Source of the DNA: Azoarcus sp. TTM-91
GTDB taxonomy: Bacteria; Pseudomonadota; Gammaproteobacteria; Burkholderiales; Rhodocyclaceae
Assembly: GCF_012911025.1 (NCBI RefSeq)
Contig: NZ_WUEI01000015.1
Coordinates: 1-64,000, forward strand
Reading direction: 5' to 3'
Length of the DNA stretch: 64,000 nt
How positions within the stretch are numbered: position 1 is the first letter of the stretch; each line of letters starts with the position of its first letter. Made by a program: the position numbers and the translations under genes. A model generated the notes under the pieces. The model ran no database searches and had not been told where the DNA came from. It saw only the letters and a list, made by a program, of their open reading frames with translations. Shown here piece by piece: positions 59,669-64,000 of the stretch.

Positions 59669-60316
59669 GTGAGCGACGCAGACAACCTCGAGATCAAGAA
59701 GCGCGCCCGCCGGCGCCTCGTCGGCGCAGCCGCGCTGGCCTTGCTCGCCGCCATCCTGCTGCCGGTGATGATGGATCAGGAGCCCCGGCCAACTGGCCAG
59801 GACATCCAGGTGTCCATCCCCGACCGCGGCAATGTGCCGCCTCCCCGAGCTGCGTTGTCCCGCGAGCCTCAGCCGGAACCCGAAATCCCCCCCGTGCCGG
59901 AAGAGGCACCTGCGTTGCCGCCGGTCCCGCAAGTGGAACCGCCCGCGGCGGCGCCAGCGGCCAGTGTGCCCACTCCTCCGCAGGCCACAGCCAAGCCGCC
60001 GGCGCAGACGCCGCCTGCGGCCGGCCGGGACGAGGAGGCGGCCCGTGTCCAAGCCATCCTGAGCGGCGGACAAGCCGCGGCGCAGCAAGCTGCGGCCAAC
60101 GAGTCCTACGTCCTGCAGGTGGGGGCCTTCGGCGATGCGACCAAGGCGGGTGGGCTCAGCACCGACTTGAAGAAGCAGGGCTACGCCGCCTACACGGAGC
60201 GAGCGGGCAACGTCACCCGCGTTCGTGTCGGCCCATTCTCCAAGCGGGACGAAGCTGAGAAAGTGGCGGCAAAATTGAAGGCGCAAGGCCATAACGCGGT
60301 GTTGACGCCGCGGTGA
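59669..60316 (+). CDS. dedD: SPOR-domain cell-division protein, DedD-like
   Basis: 215 aa. A short basic N-terminus, one transmembrane helix (GAAALALLAAILLPVMM), a long Pro/Ala/Glu-rich periplasmic linker and a C-terminal SPOR domain (YVLQVGAFGDATKAGGL onward) that binds denuded septal glycans. The GTG start at 59669 is supported by the position of the helix; the frame is open upstream inside folC without a site. Place between folC and cvpA is as in other proteobacteria. Confidence 0.9.
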   Translation: MSDADNLEIKKRARRRLVGAAALALLAAILLPVMMDQEPRPTGQDIQVSIPDRGNVPPPRAALSREPQPEPEIPPVPEEAPALPPVPQVEPPAAAPAASVPTPPQATAKPPAQTPPAAGRDEEAARVQAILSGGQAAAQQAAANESYVLQVGAFGDATKAGGLSTDLKKQGYAAYTERAGNVTRVRVGPFSKRDEAEKVAAKLKAQGHNAVLTPR

Positions 60317-60326
60317 CAGTGTTCAG

Positions 60327-60818
60327 ATGACGGTATTCGATTATGTGTTTCTCGCCGTGCTGGCCTTGTCAGCTGCGGTGGGAATGTGGCGTGGCCTGGT
60401 CAGCGAGGTGATGGCCTTAGTGGCCTGGGCGCTGGCGCTGCTCGCCGCCTGGCGCTACGGCAGCGTGGCGGCAGGCCTGCTGGAAGGGTTGGTGACCGAG
60501 CCGGCATGGCGTCAGGTGGCAGGCTTCGTCCTGGTGTTCGTGGCGGTGCTGTTGCTGGCAGCCTTCCTGCGTTTCCTGCTCCGCGAGTTGTTGCGCGCCG
60601 CGGGCCTGGGGGCGACGGACAGATTCTTCGGGGCACTTTTCGGTCTTGCGCGTGGTCTCTGCATCGCGTTCGTGGTCGTTTTGCTGGGTGGGTTGGTCGG
60701 CGTGGCGCGGGAGCCCTGGTGGGCGAACGCGATGTTCTCGCCGCCGCTCGAGACGGCGGTCGTGGCCGCCAAACCGTGGTTACCGAATGCGGTGGCCGAC
60801 AGGATTCGTTTCAGATAG
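60327..60818 (+). CDS. cvpA: CvpA family membrane protein
   Basis: 163 aa with four hydrophobic helices, starting [30 protein letters not shown] as in CvpA (colicin V production). The family is linked to purine metabolism and envelope stress; its mechanism is not settled. It starts 10 bp after dedD and is followed by purF after 13 bp, the conserved cvpA-purF pair. Confidence 0.93.
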   Translation: MTVFDYVFLAVLALSAAVGMWRGLVSEVMALVAWALALLAAWRYGSVAAGLLEGLVTEPAWRQVAGFVLVFVAVLLLAAFLRFLLRELLRAAGLGATDRFFGALFGLARGLCIAFVVVLLGGLVGVAREPWWANAMFSPPLETAVVAAKPWLPNAVADRIRFR

Positions 60819-60831
60819 GCAGGTCTTCCAA

Positions 60832-62361
60832 ATGTGCGGAATTCTTGGGGTCGTCGCGACTTCCCCGGTCAATCAGTTGCTCTACGACGGACTGCAAGTC
60901 CTTCAACATCGCGGGCAGGATGCCGCTGGCATCGTCACGGCGGAGGGCGGCCGGTTCCACATGCACAAGGGCTCCGGCCTGGTGCGCGACGTGTTCCGCA
61001 CCCGCAACATGCGCAATCTAGATGGCAACTGGGGCATCGCTCATGTGCGCTACCCCACCGCCGGCTCCGCCTACAACGCGGCGGAGGCGCAGCCTTTCTA
61101 CGTCAATTCGCCCTTCGGCCTGCTGCTGGCACACAACGGTAACCTGACGAATTCGGAAGAGCTCAAGCGCGAGATGTTCCTCGCTGACCTGCGCCACATC
61201 AACACCAACTCCGACTCCGAAGTGCTGCTCAACGTCCTCGCCCACGAGTTGCAGGCGGCCTGCAACGGCCTGAAGCTGGATGAGGAGGCGGTATTCCGTG
61301 CGGTGGCCGGTGTGCACAGGCGCTGCCGCGGCGCCTATGCCGCTGTGGTCATGATTGCCGGCTATGGCCTGCTTGCCTTCCGCGATCCCTACGGCATCCG
61401 TCCGTTGGTCATTGGCCGCAACGACGTGGGCGAGGGGACGGAGTGGCTGGTGGCGTCCGAATCGGTGGCGGTGGATGTGCTGGGCTTCAAACTGTTGCGC
61501 GACGTGGCGCCAGGCGAAGCGATCCTGATCGACACCGAAGGGAATTTCCGCAGCCGCCAGTGCGCCGAGCGCACGGTGGAAGCGCCCTGCATGTTCGAGT
61601 TCGTCTACCTGGCCCGGCCGGACTCCATCATCGATGGTGTTTCGGTGTACGAGTCGCGCGTCAAGATGGGGGAATTCCTGGCGGAAAAGATGAAGCGCAC
61701 CATGCCGCATGTGACCATCGACGTGGTTATTCCCATCCCCGACTCCAGCCGGCCGGCGGCAATGGAGATGGCCCACCGCCTTGGCCTTCCGTACCGCGAG
61801 GGCTTCGTCAAAAACCGCTACATCGGCCGCACTTTCATCATGCCCGGCCAGGCGACCCGCAAGAAGTCGGTGCGCCAGAAGCTGAACACCATACATCAGG
61901 AGTTCCAGGGCAAGAACGTGCTGCTGGTGGATGACTCCATCGTCCGCGGAACCACCAGCAAGGAAATCGTCAACATGGCCCGCGAGGCCGGGGCGGCCAA
62001 GGTTTATCTGGCCTCCGCGGCGCCGCCGGTGCGTCACGCCAATGTCTACGGCATCGACATGCCGACGCGTGGCGAGCTGATCGCCTCCGGCCGCAACGAA
62101 GAAGAAATCTGCAAGGAGATCGGTGCCGATGGCCTGTTGTACCAGGATCTGGACGATCTGAAAGCAGCGGTGCGAGCGGTGAACCCCTCGATCAATTTTT
62201 TCGAGACTTCCTGTTTCGATGGTAGCTATGTGACCGGCGACATCACCGCCGAGTACCTGAGCGGCGTCGAGAACCAGCGCAACGAGGGCGGCAAGTCCGG
62301 CGAAGAGAACGAGGCGGGCCAGCTCGACCTCAACTTGGCCACCTCCAGCCAGGACCACTGA
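60832..62361 (+). CDS. purF: Amidophosphoribosyltransferase
   Basis: 509 aa enzyme of the first committed purine step. The glutaminase nucleophile is Cys2 (MCGILGVV), exposed after Met removal, and [10 protein letters not shown] and RYPTAG follow. The phosphoribosyltransferase PRPP motif is [19 protein letters not shown]. The N-terminal Cys fixes ATG 60832 as start; the upstream open frame belongs to cvpA's region. metZ follows after 4 bp. Confidence 0.97.
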   Translation: MCGILGVVATSPVNQLLYDGLQVLQHRGQDAAGIVTAEGGRFHMHKGSGLVRDVFRTRNMRNLDGNWGIAHVRYPTAGSAYNAAEAQPFYVNSPFGLLLAHNGNLTNSEELKREMFLADLRHINTNSDSEVLLNVLAHELQAACNGLKLDEEAVFRAVAGVHRRCRGAYAAVVMIAGYGLLAFRDPYGIRPLVIGRNDVGEGTEWLVASESVAVDVLGFKLLRDVAPGEAILIDTEGNFRSRQCAERTVEAPCMFEFVYLARPDSIIDGVSVYESRVKMGEFLAEKMKRTMPHVTIDVVIPIPDSSRPAAMEMAHRLGLPYREGFVKNRYIGRTFIMPGQATRKKSVRQKLNTIHQEFQGKNVLLVDDSIVRGTTSKEIVNMAREAGAAKVYLASAAPPVRHANVYGIDMPTRGELIASGRNEEEICKEIGADGLLYQDLDDLKAAVRAVNPSINFFETSCFDGSYVTGDITAEYLSGVENQRNEGGKSGEENEAGQLDLNLATSSQDH

Positions 62362-62365
62362 GCGC

Positions 62366-63538
62366 ATGGACGATCTCGACTTCGATACTCTGGCGGTGCG
62401 TGCCGGTACCGCCCGGAGCCAGTTCAACGAGCACTCCGAGGCGCTGTATCTCACCTCCAGCTTTGTCTTCGAAAGTGCTGCGCAGGCCGCTGCGCGCTTC
62501 TCCGGCGAGGAGGATGGCAATGTATATGCCCGCTTCTCCAACCCGACGGTGAGCGCCATGCAGACCCGGCTGGCTGCGCTCGAGGGGGCAGAGGGCTGCG
62601 TCGCCACCGCGTCCGGGATGTCGGCGGTGCTGTCCCTGGTGATGGCGACGCTGCAGGCTGGGGATCACATTGTTGCTTCGCGCGGCCTCTTCGGCGCCAC
62701 CCAGCAGTTGCTGGGCACCATCATGGCCAAGTTCGGCATCGAGACCAGCTTTGTGCCGGCGACCGATCTGAACGCTTACCGCGAAGCGGCCAAGCCGCGA
62801 ACCAAGCTGTTCTTCATCGAAACGCCCTCGAATCCGCTGACCGAGGTGGTGGACATTGCGGCGGTGGCTGCAATCGCCCACGAAGCGGGTGCGGTCCTGG
62901 CGGTGGATAACTGCTTCTGCACGCCAGCCCTGCAACAGCCGTTGGCACTGGGGGCGGACGTGGTTGTGCATTCCGCGACCAAGTACCTGGACGGTCAGGG
63001 GCGGGTGCTGGGCGGCGCGGTGGTGGGCGCGAAGGCGATCACCGAGGAGGTGTTCAAGTTCCTGCGCACTGCTGGTCCGACGCTGTCGCCTTTCAACGCC
63101 TGGGTGATCCTGAAGGGCCTGGAAACCTTGCGCATCCGCATGGAGGCACAGTCAGCCAATGCGCTTGCGCTGGCTGGCTGGCTGGAGGCTCAACCGGGCG
63201 TGGCGCGGGTGTTCTATCCCGGCCTGGCTTCGCATCCGCAGCATGAACTGGCGATGCGGCAGCAAAAGTCGGGCGGTGCCATCGTGAGCTTCGAGGTCGG
63301 GGGAGGCCGTGAGGCCGCCTGGCGAGTGGTGGATGCCTGCAAGACCTTGTCCATCACCGCCAACCTTGGCGATACCAAGAGCACCATCACCCATCCTGCG
63401 TCGACGACCCATGGCCGGATTTCCCCCGAAGCGCGGGCGGCTGCCGGTATCAGCGATGGCCTGCTGCGTATTGCTGTCGGGCTGGAATCGGTGGGGGACC
63501 TGCAGGCGGATCTGAGCGGCGGACTGCGCGGCCGCTGA
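62366..63538 (+). CDS. metZ: O-succinylhomoserine sulfhydrylase
   Basis: 390 aa PLP enzyme of the Cys/Met metabolism family that makes homocysteine directly from O-succinylhomoserine and sulfide. The PLP Lys is in VHSATKYLDGQGRVLGGAVVG (about residues 200-220), with YARFSNPTVSAMQTRLA and ETPSNPLTEVVDI upstream. Placement right after purF is as in Pseudomonas and many betaproteobacteria and favours MetZ over MetB/MetC. Confidence 0.94.
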   Translation: MDDLDFDTLAVRAGTARSQFNEHSEALYLTSSFVFESAAQAAARFSGEEDGNVYARFSNPTVSAMQTRLAALEGAEGCVATASGMSAVLSLVMATLQAGDHIVASRGLFGATQQLLGTIMAKFGIETSFVPATDLNAYREAAKPRTKLFFIETPSNPLTEVVDIAAVAAIAHEAGAVLAVDNCFCTPALQQPLALGADVVVHSATKYLDGQGRVLGGAVVGAKAITEEVFKFLRTAGPTLSPFNAWVILKGLETLRIRMEAQSANALALAGWLEAQPGVARVFYPGLASHPQHELAMRQQKSGGAIVSFEVGGGREAAWRVVDACKTLSITANLGDTKSTITHPASTTHGRISPEARAAAGISDGLLRIAVGLESVGDLQADLSGGLRGR

Positions 63539-63586
63539 GCGTCATCGAGTCGCACCTGCGATGCGACGGCGCAATGCCGTCGCGGC

Positions 63587-64000
63587 TCAGGCCGGTCTCC
63601 ACTCCCGGCGGTTCAGGCCGCCGTGCGAGTACTCCAGATAGCGTGCGCTGTCGTGCCAGTCCGGCAGCACCCAGCGTTCGCAGTCCTTTCCTTCCACAAC
63701 ATGATGATGCTGTGCCGGCCTGTGGGTATGGCCGTGGATCAGCAGCGGCTCACCATGGGCGCGCAGCAATCCGGCGACGGCGTCCGGATTGACGTCCATG
63801 ATCGCCATCGTTTTTTCCCGCTTGGCCTCCTCGCTGCGCTGACGCAGGCTTTCGATGAAGGCCTTGCGCTCAGCCAGGGGCCGGGCGAGGAATGCGCGCT
63901 GCCAGTCGGCATCCTGGACCTGCCGGCGGTAGGCCTGATAGGCGCGGTCGTCGGTGCAGAGCGCGTCGCCGTGGCTGAGCAGAAGCCGGTGGCCGTCGAT
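63587..64000 (-). CDS. lpxH: UDP-2,3-diacylglucosamine pyrophosphatase LpxH, C-terminal part
   Basis: 138 codons of the 3' part; the start lies beyond the right edge. The visible stretch has the metallophosphoesterase elements LLLSHGDALCTDD (metal ligands His and Asp), a helical lid (RQVQDADWQRAFLARPLAERKAFI region) and IHGHTHRPAQH with the GHTH ligand. LpxH hydrolyses UDP-2,3-diacylglucosamine to lipid X in lipid A synthesis. The in-frame ATG at 63808 is internal, since the reading frame continues to the window end with conserved residues. Stop TGA at 63589-63587. It converges with metZ. Confidence 0.93.
   Translation of the reverse strand: MDGHRLLLSHGDALCTDDRAYQAYRRQVQDADWQRAFLARPLAERKAFIESLRQRSEEAKREKTMAIMDVNPDAVAGLLRAHGEPLLIHGHTHRPAQHHHVVEGKDCERWVLPDWHDSARYLEYSHGGLNRREWRPA

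Overview
The window is a 64 kb stretch of GC-rich proteobacterial chromosome. It is almost entirely coding, with codons strongly biased to G/C in the third position. Gene content and order point to a betaproteobacterium of the Azoarcus/Aromatoleum/Thauera type (Rhodocyclales): an aerobic benzoyl-CoA (box) cluster, polyhydroxybutyrate genes with PhaR, and the leuCDB-asd-fimV-truA-trpFBA-accD-folC-dedD-cvpA-purF-metZ block. The genus call is inference from gene content; I could not run a search.

1-20,019 is an aromatic-degradation island. On the minus strand lie boxR, boxC, boxB, boxA and the start of a 3-oxoadipyl-CoA thiolase. Divergently, on the plus strand, lie boxD (aldehyde dehydrogenase), a DUF4863/cupin-like protein, benzoate-CoA ligase, a five-gene branched-chain-amino-acid-type ABC importer, an alpha/beta hydrolase, a hotdog thioesterase, an unusual crotonase, a quinone-reductase-like MDR protein, rubredoxin and a two-domain 3-hydroxyacyl-CoA dehydrogenase. 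Together they can account for benzoate import, CoA activation, epoxidation, ring cleavage, oxidation of the semialdehyde and beta-oxidation to succinyl-CoA plus acetyl-CoA. The 326-bp divergent promoter region holds ten TGCA tetramers and two good sigma-70 promoters.

20,020-22,565 carries a mannose-1-phosphate guanylyltransferase and a decayed IS3-family transposase between 39-bp inverted repeats. 22,566-35,348 is housekeeping plus PHB metabolism: bamD, rluD, pgeF, phaC, two acetoacetyl-CoA reductases, phaR, rimO, a patatin-like protein, an FAD-linked oxidase, a duplicated tRNA Ala-Glu-Asp cassette and 3-hydroxybutyryl-CoA dehydrogenase. 35,377-40,170 has rho, trxA, fdxA, a CBS-domain protein and an acyl-CoA ligase with a hairpin-rich leader.

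40,171-64,000 is biosynthetic. It opens with ilvBN under an apparent Val-rich leader-peptide attenuator, a 25-codon reading frame followed by a strong terminator. Then come aroC, an MFS transporter, an M48 lipoprotein protease, leuCDB, asd, fimV, a small membrane protein, truA, trpFBA, accD, folC, a SPOR protein, cvpA, purF, metZ and the 3' part of lpxH.

No CRISPR array, rRNA, prophage or obviously new defence system is visible. The strongest non-routine signals are the TGCA operator array, the ilvB leader, the crotonase lacking both usual catalytic glutamates, and the structured leader of the acyl-CoA ligase.
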